Positions 37,083 to 48,273 of a stretch of DNA of 64,000 nt are shown here, piece by piece. The position numbers were made by a program, and so were the translations under genes. Source of the DNA: Vanessa cardui (lineage: Eukaryota > Arthropoda > Insecta > Lepidoptera > Nymphalidae); NCBI RefSeq assembly GCF_905220365.1, contig NC_061123.1:2790001-2854000 (forward strand), in the 5' to 3' direction. Positions within the stretch are counted from its first letter, which is position 1. Each line of letters begins with the position of its first letter. Under the pieces are notes generated by a model. That model was not told where the DNA came from. It made no database searches and saw nothing but the letters and a program-made list of their open reading frames with translations.

Positions 37083-37335
37083 TGTTTTTTTATGTAATAG
37101 GTCACCTGATGGTAAGTGGTCACCATCACCCATAGACAATGACGCTGTACAAAATATTAACATTACATCGTCAATGTCCCACCAACCTTGTGCCTGTAGT
37201 TACACTGGCTCACTCACCCTTCAAACCGGAACACAACAATACTGTGTACTGTTGTTTAGCGTTAGAATATCTGATGAGTGGGTGGTACCTACCCAGGCGG
37301 GCTTGCACAAAGCCCTACCATCAAGACAGTTTGTT
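37083..37335 (-). mobile_element. Interspersed repeat, inverted copy of the 13496-13766 family
   Basis: The plus strand reads tttttttatgtaataggtca, gtggtcaccatcacccatag, caaccttgtgcctgtagtta and gagtgggtggtacctaccca, which is the reverse of 13496-13766. The leading T tract is the A-rich end of the element. Confidence 0.65.
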
Positions 37336-38323
37336 TTAATTGAACTATGTGTTTCTGATTAATCACACCCCTTTCTGCCTTGGTAACTAAGTCAATATGA
37401 TAAATACGCAAACAACGCGATCACCGGTGCAATCGACGCTTAACGTACACTTATAAAAAATATATTTTTCATGCAATATAAGTTGGCTTATATATTATAA
37501 TAATTTATCAATTTATTTATAGGTAACGTATCTTACATTTTCCTTTTAAGATATGGAATTATAAAAATATAATTTCACATTTTAAAATATTTCCTTAAAC
37601 CTTTTTATTTTCTCTTACTCGTACTCAGTCTCGTGACATACTTCGCCGACCTACTTTTTCAGCTATTGTGTGGTAGCCTACCAATTCTAACCGCTAGATA
37701 TATGAGATATATTCTAAAACCACGACCTTATTTTAACATAATGTTATATTACACATTGTTTTAATCCGAATCTCTCAAACTTAATGAGAAAGAAAATAAA
37801 TATTAATACTATAATAATTCATTAGTATGTACCTAACATATTTGTAATTTGTGACAATTTATATACTTTCCAAATGAAAAATATTTTTACGTTGTCATAT
37901 AAATGTAGGCAGGGTGAGATTGGAATATTGCATAACTTTAACATTTCCGCTGGCTGCCATGTTGACCCAATTTTAGCCGAGCATCGATCTAGGTTTTACG
38001 TAATCGTTTAGGTTTTAAGATTAAAAGTCACATCTGTGACCTGTGAGGTTTACTATTAAATGACAATTAATGAGAGTAACACGTATAAGTAACTGCACCT
38101 AAGATGTCTTTATTCTCTTTTACCTTTATCTAATCTATCTAATAAAATATATCAACTTTTTGTAATACACCGAGCGAAAAATATTTTGAGCATGTTGGAA
38201 AGTAAGAAATGTCAGTTAAATACCATTACATGACAGTCGCGTGAGCGCATCGATGGACGTCGGACGTGTATGTGTGTGTTGTCGATTGCTTGCGAGTGCG
38301 ATGCAATTTATTTTTGATACAAG

Positions 38324-39553
38324 ATGAAGTTAAAATGTAATACGTGCAACATTGTTATATCCGAGCTGCTAGCTTATATACAGAATAAGCTATCTATTGC
38401 TGATGAAGAAAGCCTAGTAAAAATCTGTGCATCGACGTACTCAATAAATCAGATTGAAGAAGCAAATAGCTTATTGGTGGAATCCCTGCCTAATGAATTC
38501 CGTAAAACTGGAAGGAAAGGTAAGGGAAAGGAAAATCGCATATTATATGACATCATCAGTATTTTCAAAAGCACTGATCCTGATGTCTTACCAGTTTTTG
38601 TGGCTAAAGATCTTGACAAGTTGCCTCCAATAACCTTCGACCATCTGGACGTATCGAAGCTTCTTAAGGATTTAGCTGTCGTACAAGCCGAAATAAAAGA
38701 AATTAAATCATCATACGTTACGTTAGATCAATTACAATCCATAACAAAAGAATGTCATAAACGTGAAATGACTGCTCCGCCTTTATCTGCAATGAAAGTG
38801 AACATGAGAAGAGGAGCACATCGTGATAGTGGACCCATCGGTTTGTCGCACCTAGATAATACGTTTATTTCAAATAATGAAAATCAGTCGAATTGTGCGT
38901 CATCACCACAATTTTTTCGGAATCGAGAAGAGGGTAGTGAGGTACCAAGTGACAATATGAATCGCTTAACGGTCGGCGACAGCGACATCCTCGGTCAAGG
39001 TCGTACCGTAGTGCGAGACGAAGGCGCAGGGGGCGAGGCAACAACGCGCCCGTTTACCGTTCCGTGCGATCAGGTGATTGCGGCGATGAATGAACAAACA
39101 AAGAGTGCATTATCTTTTGCGGAGGTAATAAAAAGAGACAACGAGTGGAAAACAGTACAGCGTCGTAAACCTAAGTACAAATATACATATCGCTATTTAG
39201 GCACGACAGGCATATCCAATGATAAGGATTGTAATTTTAAGGCAGCGGAACGAAGTGTACCCATATTTATAACAAAAATACACAAAGACACGACAAAGAA
39301 GGACATTGAGGACTATATACGTAATAAAACGAAAGAAATTATTGAATTAGAAAAGATCTCTTTTAAAAGGGAAAAGGGTTACAATGCTTATAAATTCTTT
39401 GTTTCCGAACATAAACTGGGTACATTCTTGGATGATAAACTATGGCCACAAGGAGTTATTTTTAGGCGATTCATAAATTTTAAAAATAAAAATAATCCGC
39501 ATATTGCATCTGATAAGATCGAAAATTACCCCATCAATACTGTAAATGAATAA
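38324..39553 (+). CDS. LINE ORF1 protein
   Basis: 409 residues, uninterrupted. The N-terminal part (about 1-150) has the LINE ORF1 pattern 'CNTC...', 'FKSTDPDVLPVFVAKDL' and 'PPITFDHLDVSKLLKDLAV', followed by a coiled-coil-like acidic-basic stretch. The middle (about 155-290) is low-complexity and polar. The C-terminal part (about 310-400; SVPIFITKIHKDTTKKDIED, KISFKREKGYNAYKFFV) has the length and spacing of an RRM-like nucleic-acid-binding fold, which in such elements binds the element RNA. Its stop overlaps the ORF2 start by 8 bases (ATGAATAA), so ORF2 is probably translated by reinitiation. The intact frame suggests a fairly young insertion. Confidence 0.85.
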   Translation: MKLKCNTCNIVISELLAYIQNKLSIADEESLVKICASTYSINQIEEANSLLVESLPNEFRKTGRKGKGKENRILYDIISIFKSTDPDVLPVFVAKDLDKLPPITFDHLDVSKLLKDLAVVQAEIKEIKSSYVTLDQLQSITKECHKREMTAPPLSAMKVNMRRGAHRDSGPIGLSHLDNTFISNNENQSNCASSPQFFRNREEGSEVPSDNMNRLTVGDSDILGQGRTVVRDEGAGGEATTRPFTVPCDQVIAAMNEQTKSALSFAEVIKRDNEWKTVQRRKPKYKYTYRYLGTTGISNDKDCNFKAAERSVPIFITKIHKDTTKKDIEDYIRNKTKEIIELEKISFKREKGYNAYKFFVSEHKLGTFLDDKLWPQGVIFRRFINFKNKNNPHIASDKIENYPINTVNE

Positions 39554-40751
39554 CATTAAAATAGCTAGTTTTAACTGCAAAGGTGTAAAAAGATCGTTAG
39601 CCGATATAAATCAGCTATGTGAGATATCGGATATTATAGCCTTGCAAGAAACCTGGTTACTACCGCACGATATACCATTCCTGAGTAACATTAATGAAGA
39701 ATATAGTTGTACTGGTACCTCTGCGGTAGACACAGCTGTGGGTGTGCTACGTGGCAGACCGTATGGAGGTGTCGCGCTGCTTTGGAAGAAAAGTGTCTTT
39801 CCAAGTGTATTCGTAGTGCAATGTGATAACCCTCGATTGTGTGCAATAAAAATAGTGATTGACCACAGGGCAGTGCTGGTATTCAGTGTTTATATGCCTA
39901 CTGAAAATGTTCAAAATCTCCCAGAATTTACGGATATACTCAGTTCGGTAAGTGCTATTATTAATAATGAAAATGTCGAGTACGTTTATATACTCGGGGA
40001 CTTTAACGCGCATCCTAACGAACAGTTTTATATTGAACTAAAATGTTTTTGTGACGAGTTAAAGTGGACCTGTGTTGATACACAGTTTTTGGGTCTCAAT
40101 TCGGGCACATACACTTTTGTCAGTGAAGCCCACGGAACAAACCGTTGGCTGGATCATTGTGTAGTCACCAAGTCCGCCCTATCATCTATTGTAAACATTT
40201 ATATAATGTATGATGTGTTTTGGTCTGACCATTTTCCTTTAATAATCGAATGTAATTTAGAGTTAATTCCACCAAAAATAAATTATAACGATAAATCTGT
40301 TCGTAATACAGTACTATGGGGAAATAAAAACCCAGAACAAATACAACTGTATACAATGTTATGTCATGAGCGATTAAGTAATTTAGAACTGCCAGATGAC
40401 AGTTTTTGTGGTAATTACATATGTAAAAATACGAATCACAAAATCTTAATTGATAACCTGTATAGTGATGTCATTAATATGCTGTCGATGGCGGCAAGTG
40501 AATCGTGCAGTGTAAAGGGAGCTGTTGAAAGGCGGCCTGTAGTTGGGTGGAACAGGTATGTACGCGATGCTCATAGGGAGGCCAGATCTGCTTTTTTGAT
40601 GTGGAGCTGGTATGGTAAGCCTGTAGAAGGTCACGTGTATAATAAAATGAAAGAAACCCGAAGTATCTTTAAGTCAAGGTTAAAGTGGTGCCAAAATCAT
40701 AGTGAGCAAATAAAAAATGGACATCCTTGCTTCACATCACTCAAAACATGA
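39546..40751 (+). CDS. LINE ORF2, endonuclease part (frame ends early)
   Basis: An APE-type endonuclease, which nicks target DNA for target-primed reverse transcription. Visible catalytic landmarks are SFNCKG (Asn10), LQETW (Glu35), ILGDFNAHP (about residue 150) and a later SDHFPL. Residues 1-240 are the nuclease; the rest is the linker toward the polymerase. The frame closes at 40751 after passing a run of six A at about 40710-40718. The polymerase continues in the +1 frame from the same place, so one extra base in this A run separates the two halves. This may be a real inactivating insertion, a sequencing error in a homopolymer, or less likely a used frameshift site. Confidence 0.85.
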   Translation: MNNIKIASFNCKGVKRSLADINQLCEISDIIALQETWLLPHDIPFLSNINEEYSCTGTSAVDTAVGVLRGRPYGGVALLWKKSVFPSVFVVQCDNPRLCAIKIVIDHRAVLVFSVYMPTENVQNLPEFTDILSSVSAIINNENVEYVYILGDFNAHPNEQFYIELKCFCDELKWTCVDTQFLGLNSGTYTFVSEAHGTNRWLDHCVVTKSALSSIVNIYIMYDVFWSDHFPLIIECNLELIPPKINYNDKSVRNTVLWGNKNPEQIQLYTMLCHERLSNLELPDDSFCGNYICKNTNHKILIDNLYSDVINMLSMAASESCSVKGAVERRPVVGWNRYVRDAHREARSAFLMWSWYGKPVEGHVYNKMKETRSIFKSRLKWCQNHSEQIKNGHPCFTSLKT

Positions 40752-42348
40752 CTTCAATAATTTTTGGAAGGCCACAAACAAAATAAATAATGGTCGGCCT
40801 GGCCTTCCAGTGAGCGTCGATGGTATTAGTGAACACAGTCTTATAGCCGATCTGTTTAGGGATCATTTTACAGTAACATCGCCATTGGGGCCATCACAAC
40901 AGGGTCATTTTTCGTCGACACGTTGTCCAGGGACAGAAGTTCGTTTTACACCCGATGATGTTTACAAGATAATTAACTCTATGTCGCGCGGAAAATCTCC
41001 TGGGCACGACGGGTTGAGTATTGAACATCTAAAACATGCAGGGCCTCATCTTTCGAGAGTTTTAGCGACTTTATACAATCTTTGTATCAAACATGCATAT
41101 TTACCCGAGGCACTTATGAAGACCGTGGTGGTACCAATCGTGAAAAACAAAACCGGTAACATTAGTGATAAATCCAACTACAGGCCGATTTCTCTCGCTA
41201 CTGTTGCAGCTAAAGTGCTTGATGGTTTGCTTGATACACAACTCGACAAATACTTAAATCTGCATGATAATCAGTTTGGTTTCAGGCCTGGCTTATCCAC
41301 AGAATCAGCTATATTGTGTTTGAAGCAAACTGTCAGGTACTACACAGAGAGATCCACACCAGTTTTTGCATGTTTCTTAGATCTATCTAAGGCTTTTGAT
41401 CTGGTAAATTATGATATTTTATGGAAAAAGTTACAACACACGGGGATACCTCTTGAAATCAGTAATTTATTTAAATTTTGGTATCTTAACCAGGTCAATG
41501 TAGTACGATGGTCTGAAAGCCTCTCGAAACCATATAGGCTAGAGTGTGGCGTAAGGCAGGGGGGGCTTACATCACCTAAGCTCTTCAACCTCTACATAAA
41601 CGCTCTGATTGAGGAGCTCAGTAGCACACATGTCGGATGTTATATCGACGGCATATGTTTTAATAATATCAGTTATGCAGATGACATGGTGCTGCTGAGT
41701 GCGTCTGTCTCTGGTCTTAATAAATTACTTAAGATCTGTGAAAATTATGCTAGTTTGAATGGCTTGACATATAATGTAAAGAAAAGCGAATTCATGGTGT
41801 TTCCGGCCAGTAATAAGCCACTGTCTTATGCAGTTCCTCCTGTTAAGCTATATGGGACTCCATTGAAAAGGGTGGAGCAGTTTAAGTACCTCGGACATGT
41901 GGTTTGTTCTGACCTGACAGATAATGCAGACATGGAAAGGGAGCGCAGGGCGTTGTCTGTTAGAGCTAATATGCTTGTACGCAGGTTTGCTCGTTGTTCC
42001 ATAGATGTTAAAGTCACTCTTTTCAGAGCTTACTGTACCTCATTTTACACGAGCAACCTGTGGGTCGACTACACGCAAAAACAGTTCAATGCCCTACGGG
42101 TACAATATAATAATGCGTTTAGGTTGCTGATGGGTCTACCGCGATACTGCAGTGCATCCGGTATGTTTGCCGAAGCACGAGTAGATTGTTTTTACACTAC
42201 GTTAAGAAAACGGTGTACATCCTTGTTGCGTAGGATTCGTGCTAGTCCCAACAGCACCCTGAAAACATTTAGTGACAGGTGCGATTGCCGGTATTTGAAT
42301 CATTGTGGAATGGTTCATGTGCTGGCAAATCGTTCCTGTCTTAAATAA
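40717..42348 (+). CDS. LINE ORF2, reverse transcriptase part
   Basis: 543 codons from the frame change to a TAA at 42346-42348. The reverse-transcriptase fingers and palm are complete: KSPGHDGLS near residue 95, NYRPISL near 155, motif A FLDLSKAFD (Asp222), motif B GVRQGGLTSPKLF, and motif C YADD at 320-323. A thumb and a C-terminal Cys/His-containing segment (CDCRYLNHCG) follow. There is no RNase H domain. The ATG at 40717 is probably only the first Met after the frame change, not a natural start. All catalytic residues are present; apart from the frame change the enzyme looks intact. Confidence 0.88.
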   Translation: MDILASHHSKHDFNNFWKATNKINNGRPGLPVSVDGISEHSLIADLFRDHFTVTSPLGPSQQGHFSSTRCPGTEVRFTPDDVYKIINSMSRGKSPGHDGLSIEHLKHAGPHLSRVLATLYNLCIKHAYLPEALMKTVVVPIVKNKTGNISDKSNYRPISLATVAAKVLDGLLDTQLDKYLNLHDNQFGFRPGLSTESAILCLKQTVRYYTERSTPVFACFLDLSKAFDLVNYDILWKKLQHTGIPLEISNLFKFWYLNQVNVVRWSESLSKPYRLECGVRQGGLTSPKLFNLYINALIEELSSTHVGCYIDGICFNNISYADDMVLLSASVSGLNKLLKICENYASLNGLTYNVKKSEFMVFPASNKPLSYAVPPVKLYGTPLKRVEQFKYLGHVVCSDLTDNADMERERRALSVRANMLVRRFARCSIDVKVTLFRAYCTSFYTSNLWVDYTQKQFNALRVQYNNAFRLLMGLPRYCSASGMFAEARVDCFYTTLRKRCTSLLRRIRASPNSTLKTFSDRCDCRYLNHCGMVHVLANRSCLK

Positions 42349-42386
42349 ATAAATAGAGTAAGTATTTAAATAAATTTTAACTATTG

Positions 42387-42390
<4 letters not shown>

Positions 42391-42455
<65 letters not shown>
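42391..42455 (+). repeat. 65-base T homopolymer in the LINE 3'UTR
   Basis: An uninterrupted run of T lies between the ORF2 stop and the 3' tail of the element. It would be transcribed as poly(U). A run this long is unstable and its length may be an assembly artefact. Confidence 0.9.
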
Positions 42456-42457
<2 letters not shown>

Positions 42458-43306
42458 TATTGTTACTAACGTAGTTTTAAAATAAATATTTTGTATACTA
42501 ATATCTTTTCATAAGTAGATAATATGTAATTGTATAAATGTAAATGTTATGATCCTTGGATGGTCGAAATAAAATATTATTATTATTATTATTATTACTA
42601 TAATACCTATAATATCAACTACGAAACTGGGGAGTCAAAGGTCTTCCAATTTAATTCACAATTATAGCCAATTACCTGAACTGATGAAACTTAACAATAA
42701 TTAGATTACTCCAATTTTTACTGGTCAGTATCTTCTCAACTATAGATCAGTTTCGAAACTTTCATCAACATTTTTAAATAAATTCTACGAAATTACATAG
42801 TTTTAAAACAAAAATTGCATTTAAATATATATATTAGCTCTCGACAACCAATGCTGACTAATCTAAAGGGTTTTACTACGTAAAATTGGGCAGGAAGCTA
42901 CGTCACTACGGTATTAGAAAACCCGCAATTAGTCTTCGGATTTTGGAGCACGAGCCATCGAATTCTGAGTTTTTACGTAAAGATATCTCTCATGGCTTAA
43001 GTAGGGATCCATTCTTGGTCAAGTAAAAAATAGTCTTTACACTTGCTTTTGAATGTCAAAAAATCTTCAACCGATTCAAATATATCACGTTGTATTATAT
43101 ATATACAGTACTTAAGTTATGATTCATCGACGATATGAAAGGAAATGATTGATGTAGTTAAAGAAATTGGATGATGTCAGTAAAAATAATTGAAAGACAA
43201 TTCCAACATCCCGAATGTAATTGTTTTAGTTTATTATTATTTGTCACATTATTCTTAGATATGAAATCTGAAATCAATAAGCGTTATATATAATAAAAAA
43301 TATATA

Positions 43307-43616
43307 AAGTAAAGTAAAGCAACAGCCTGTACATTTCCCACTGTTGAGATAAAGCCTCCTCTTCCATTAAGGAGAGGGTTTGGAACATATTCCACCACGC
43401 TGTTCCAATGCGAGTTGGTGGAATGCACATGTGGCAGAATTTCGATGAAATTAGACACATGCAGGTTTCCTCACAACGTTTTCCTTCACCGCCGAGCACG
43501 AGATGAATTATAAACACAAATTAAGCAAATATATATATAGTGGTGCTTGCCTGGGTTTGAACCCGCAATCATCGGTTAAGCTGCACGCGTTCTAACCACC
43601 GGGCCATCTTAGCTCG
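43307..43616 (-). mobile_element. Full-length tRNA-derived SINE with target-site duplication
   Basis: Minus-strand A box (ggcccggtggttagaa), B box (gggttcaaaccc), body, ending at aacagcctgta. The duplication aaaaatatata is at 43296-43306 and 43617-43627. The TTG tail is largely lost (gctttactttac). An atatatat insertion sits inside the body. Confidence 0.8.
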
Positions 43617-43794
43617 AAAAATATATACAAAACGAATACCAGAAAAAGCAGCATGTTTCGATGAATTAACAATATTAACATATAAGTTGCTACTTACCCC
43701 AGTTTTTCATTTTTATTTTATTTCAAACAAATAGGGTAACTTTTTATATATGATCTTGCGCTTGCGTTTTTATGGTTAGTTGTCAGATGTTAAT

Positions 43795-43935
43795 CTTCAA
43801 AGAGTATCATCCTTTAAACTTCAAACCTACTTATTACCAAGTTTCATCATATTCATTTCAGTAGTTCTTCCCTGAAAAATCAACAAACAAATGTACATAC
43901 ATAGTTACTTTCACATCTATAGCATTAGTATAAAT
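43795..43935 (-). repeat. Interspersed repeat fragment
   Basis: It ends ggttactttcacatctatagc...attagtataaata. Reversed, this is the start of the family at 11572-11745 (actaata..., gtgaaagtaac). Confidence 0.4.
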
Positions 43936-43939
43936 ATAG

Positions 43940-45180
43940 TACTGATTATAACAAAGAAAACAGTATAAAGTACACATATACATACATCAATCAATCGTCT
44001 GTAGTCTGGCATGGCATTCCGAACGACGAATTCGATAGTTGCAACAATGCAATGTAGCGATTGGCATTTGCAGCTAAGACATTCTGTGTTCCGTTTGTCT
44101 GCTAATAGATATTATTATTAAACAAAGAAAAGCCGGCGTCAATAGACAGTTTAATAGTGAAAGGTATCATACATCCAATTGTAGCTAGTAAGTTAAAAAA
44201 TTATCATTTCTATTAAAATTAAAATATCAGGGATGATCATTGAATTCAGGGTATTGACGTAAATATATTTATCGTCTACATATATTTAAAGATCGATTTC
44301 ATCTAGATATACTTACTATATTATGTTCGATTAAGGTCTGGACTGAATGAAGTTAAATTAGTTAAACTTTAAAAATACTTTACCGATTTAAATATACATA
44401 GCTTTAAAATTATGTATATTTCCCAATATATACATATTAAATAACATCTGTATACTGTAGTATATAATAAAAAGCGTAGAGTTAGTATTATTTTTTCTAC
44501 GTGGAGAATAAAAAACAATAATCATCATAAATTCGGTAACAGTGGTAAATTATAATAAATTTCATACAATTGAAACCATTAAAATGTTCAGTTCAAAAGT
44601 ACTCATAAGCACTCATTGTAGGGTATAGTTTTAGTCCAAAAATAAACTTTTGATAGGACCCAACGCTGTGTAAATGCCTACTCTCTTTAAGAAGGAACTT
44701 TTCCTACGATCTTTTGATGTTCAGTTATTTTAAATTTTCATTCCTTAGACACACACAGTTTTTCTGGTGATTTATTCTTTATAACAATACTCGAATATTC
44801 GTAAAATGAAATTAACTCTATTATAAATATAAATAATTAAATTCATAGAAATTGCGAGGCAGTGGTTTTAAAGTGAAGTATATCTTTTGAATAGATTAGG
44901 TATTATATTTAGATTTTATGTATTTCTTATCTAACATCAGTTACGCTTTCAAACAATTTACATATTCGTGATATTTTCACGGTCACTACCAAATAATCCG
45001 CCTCCGTTTCGTTGGACATTGACATTGGCCTAACCAACGCGGTGCAAGCAGGGCAAGGTCGCACGCGAAGCTGTTTCAACCGGGCGAGTAGAACTCATAC
45101 CACACCACCCAACACCCTTGCATAACCGAAATTTTACGATGGCCCGGAAGTTTGCCGTGACGTTTTACGATTTTCGTGTA
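43940..45180. other. Intergenic stretch, no gene seen
   Basis: AT-rich except 45000-45165, which has CpG words (accaacgcggtgcaagc, gtcgcacgcgaagc, ccgggcgag) but no frame I would call. Confidence 0.35.
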
Positions 45181-45209
45181 TTCCTTCAATTATTTCATGC
45201 ATTTAATCG

Positions 45210-45430
45210 TCTATACATATAATAAAATTGGTGTGTCTGTTTGTAATAAAAAAGCCTTTTTTACTCAATGCATATGTATTTACAAACGGTTCATATACCA
45301 AAAATAACATTTTATACAATTTTTGTCGGTGTGTCTGTCTATCTATCTATCTGTTTGTTCCGGCTAATCTCTGGAGCGGCTGGACCGATTTTGACGGGAC
45401 TTTAACTTAAGGAGTAACTTAGGCCACAAT
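45210..45430 (+). repeat. Interspersed repeat of the 'aaaattggtgtgtctgttt' type
   Basis: ataataaaattggtgtgtctg, a gtctgtctatctatctatctgt microsatellite, then ttccggctaatctctggagc, ggctggaccgattttgacgg and ggagtaacttaggcc. It is a familiar lepidopteran dispersed repeat of undetermined class. Confidence 0.5.
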
Positions 45431-46479
45431 AATATTTATTTGTTATATTCAAACGCATACAAGTACAAGTAGTAATAAATAAATAATGTGTCAAATGTAT
45501 ACAAATAAAATTACGCCGATGATCCTAGGTATCATACACAGCAGGTAATATTGTCTCGTTGCAGGTGAAGTGGTCAGTTTTGGTATAAAACGTAAGCCTA
45601 TAAATCTTTATCCTTTTTATGACATTCTAAATTACTCACGTACCACTAAAGTCCGAACAGTAACAACTGTTCTTATTGTGCAATTCAATTGTTCTGTGGA
45701 ATTTTCTTGTTTCCGTTATGATTCATAATCTTTTTAGGTATCCAATTAAAGCATGGTTGATTTCGGTACAATGCTTCGCATGTTTTATATCAATTATTAA
45801 AAAAACTATAGCCCATTAGACTTCACCAAAAAAATTTGACAAGCTCATAAAATAATGTTGTTGGTACCTTAAATACAAATATTACGCTAAACTTTAGAAT
45901 TTATTTATAAACGCTCAATAGTCATTACCGTTACCGCGAGGCCACGAGCCTGTGTCATTGCCAAGGCCTTCCAGAACCTTCCCACGGCCGGTGGCCATCA
46001 TTTTTTACTACACGTTGTTTAAAATAAAAGTTCTCGCGAATAACATGTGTTAGCATGAATGGAAATATTAATACACAAAGAATTTTTCTTTCTTTATTGC
46101 TCATAGGTACCTTATTAAATAATAAAAATCGTACTTAACTGCAATTACTATTTTAGAAAGTATGTTGATTGATTTGATTTGCAGTCAATTGATTACATAA
46201 CTATTTGTGCGATTACATGGTAAAACGTAGGTTAATAATGATAGGTGACCTACCTACAACGTTTCTACTAACGTCTGATCGGAAACTAAGATAACTAATA
46301 ATGATTCATTCAATGGAACCTTGGATTTGCTTGCTTCTTTCATTATTTCGATTCATTTTAAATATCAATTACTTTTTATGCTATTTCTGTTTTAAAATAC
46401 GACTGTTAATATTGTCGTTTGTATGCAACCTCCTTGGTAATTGTAATTATATACGGTGTAATACCAGGTACACAATCTG

Positions 46480-46560
46480 GTCTCTTTTTTTATTTAAAAT
46501 GATTACTTACGTCATCAGGTGGTAACGTGATTAGCGCCACTGGTGAGTGACTATGACGAG
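46480..46560 (-). repeat. Short relic of the 13496-13766 family
   Basis: tttttttatttaaaatgattacttacgtcatcaggtggt resembles the T-rich start and 'accatcaggtgg' word of the inverted copy at 37083. Weak. Confidence 0.25.
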
Positions 46561-47639
46561 TCACGCGTTGATGACTGTTTATGGACAAGTTATGGTTTTA
46601 TTATGAATACAATTTATCGACATTTTGGAAATTTATGTACCTAATTAACTAAGTAAGACTGCTGTTAGGTAACCGAAACAAAACCTTCCTATATCGAGTT
46701 CGAAATATAAAATGCCTTCTAATACAATAAAAGTTCAGTTTTAATATTGCATTTGTAAAATTTTTATTCTGCTAGCGATTAATTAACAATCATTAAATTA
46801 TATCTAAATTACATAGAACTAAGAACTTTGAATATCGCATACCAACTCATTAAAAGGTCAAAGCCGTTTATAAAACAACTTTGAGGGTAATATTATGGCT
46901 TCCTCCATCCTTGACGCACCAAACCCACGCAAGTCATTGCTAATGATGTTAATCTATGTGTCAAGGACTGTAGACCAAAGAGGTCAAGTCAAAATGAAAA
47001 TTTACTTTTACTACCTATATAACCTTCGTTACTTTTCTATAATAAATTGAATAACATTTATTATGTAAAATCTACTTCAAGGGTACTTGCACATAATATT
47101 GGGTACCAAATTTAATTTATTTTATATGAACAGATTAAGAAAATATTTATAGCTGCGTTTAACAATTATTAAAAAAAAAACAGTTATTGTTCCAACTGAA
47201 AGTGAAAAAATAAACTTGACATTGGCGAGGCCAGTATTAAGCAAGTTGTATCGTAATACTTTTGGAGTTCATCCAGGTACGAAAATGAATCGGCAACATC
47301 CTAATTTTATATTACTGTTCTGTACCGGTTTGATTACAATAGATACCTACATCAAATAATGGATACTTGATTATTCTTTTCGTGTTAAAATTATCATTTG
47401 AATGCAGATAGTATGTTGTAAAATAAGTAAAATCTAATTTTATCGCAAAAAGAATAAGCCAATGTGATTACCTGACTGTAATAATTGTCCTCGTATCACG
47501 TGGTTAACATTCGATACTGACGATTAATTTAATAAAGAAAAGCATTTCGAAAGCGTCAAGTCTGCTGTGACCAGACGCTGAGCATCCCAGCAAGGCCAAG
47601 GTTGACAGCGGTAGGGCTGCGGTGCGGGCGCGGGACGTA

Positions 47640-47718
47640 GTAGGCTTAACGTTCCGCGCGCTCCCGCTCCGACCATTCTGCACCTCGCAGTCGACTCTAA
47701 CGGTTGTTCAAGTGAAAG
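47640..47718 (+). other. Argk: Candidate non-coding first exon and promoter of arginine kinase
   Basis: A GC-rich block (gcgggcgcgggacg, ttccgcgcgctcccgctccg) is followed by an initiator-like cgcagtcg near 47685 and a perfect donor, AAAG|gtaagc, at 47719. With no ATG between, it would splice to the exon at 49650 and let translation begin at 49663, giving the plain cytosolic enzyme. The exact start is not visible. Confidence 0.45.
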
Positions 47719-48214
47719 GTAAGCGGTGGACACTTAAGCATTTATTCTACCGCCCTGATCAGCCTCTTCAACCGACATTATCATTCGATATCACTTCAAT
47801 TGTTTTTGATAAGTTATATCAGATATCTAGTGACAAATTAAATCGTTTCAAGATGTGCAACGATAAGTTTAAGTGCGCTCTGTCTGATATGATGATAGTA
47901 GGCGGTAAAAAGTTGGGTTTCCATTCAAATATAGCCCGCGAACGTTAACGGTGGCGCTGGCCAGGGGTAGGTTTCCCTCCGAAAAGTTTTGAAGCGGTTC
48001 CCGAAGGGCGGGAAGCGTGAGCCGCGTGCGTGCGTACCGGGCATCGATCGGGCCACCCCTCACCGTCGCCGCTCCCTGCACAGGCATATTCATTTGGGCA
48101 AAATATCATTCCATCATTGCATTTAGTATTCTCCGTTGATTTTATTTATTTGCTGTAGTTATTCGTGATATAGTGCATGTTTATAGCGGCTAGTTTAATT
48201 GTATATTAGTGAAA

Positions 48215-48273
48215 ATGGGTGGCTGTGCTACAAAAGAAAACAAGGAAAACAAACCGGCAGATGAAGCCGACGG
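48215..48273 (+). CDS. Argk: Alternative first coding exon of arginine kinase: myristoylation-type start
   Basis: ATG 48215 begins MGGCATKENKENKPADEAD and the exon ends GG|gtgcgt at 48274 in phase 2. The next exon starts with A at 49650, completing GGA, and continues KAAA into the usual start Met of the enzyme without a stop. The leader would add 24 residues. Gly2 with Thr6 fits the N-myristoylation pattern, and Cys4 next to it is a typical palmitoylation site, so the product should be membrane-tethered (inference). Upstream lies a GC-rich promoter-like region at 47990-48080. Without splicing the frame stops within five codons, which supports use as an exon. Confidence 0.6.

Larger units (their letters stand above)
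37817..42595 (+). mobile_element. Nearly complete non-LTR retrotransposon (LINE)
   Basis: The unit holds ORF1 (38324-39553), ORF2 endonuclease (39546-40751) and ORF2 reverse transcriptase (40717-42348), then a 3'UTR ending in aaataaaatattatt repeats. The last A-T units abut the word tactataata (42596-42605), which also occurs at 37807-37816. If this is the target-site duplication, the 5'UTR is about 500 bases; the 5' boundary is uncertain and could lie nearer 38225, where the GC content rises. The two-ORF plan with an APE-type endonuclease and this ORF1 type fit the CR1/Jockey-related group; I do not fix the clade. Confidence 0.75.

Noticed and set aside
47622..48093. Frames of 108 (plus) and 74 (minus) codons in the arginine kinase upstream region
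   Set aside because: They overlap in opposite directions across GC-rich promoter and intron DNA and cross the strong donor at 47719.
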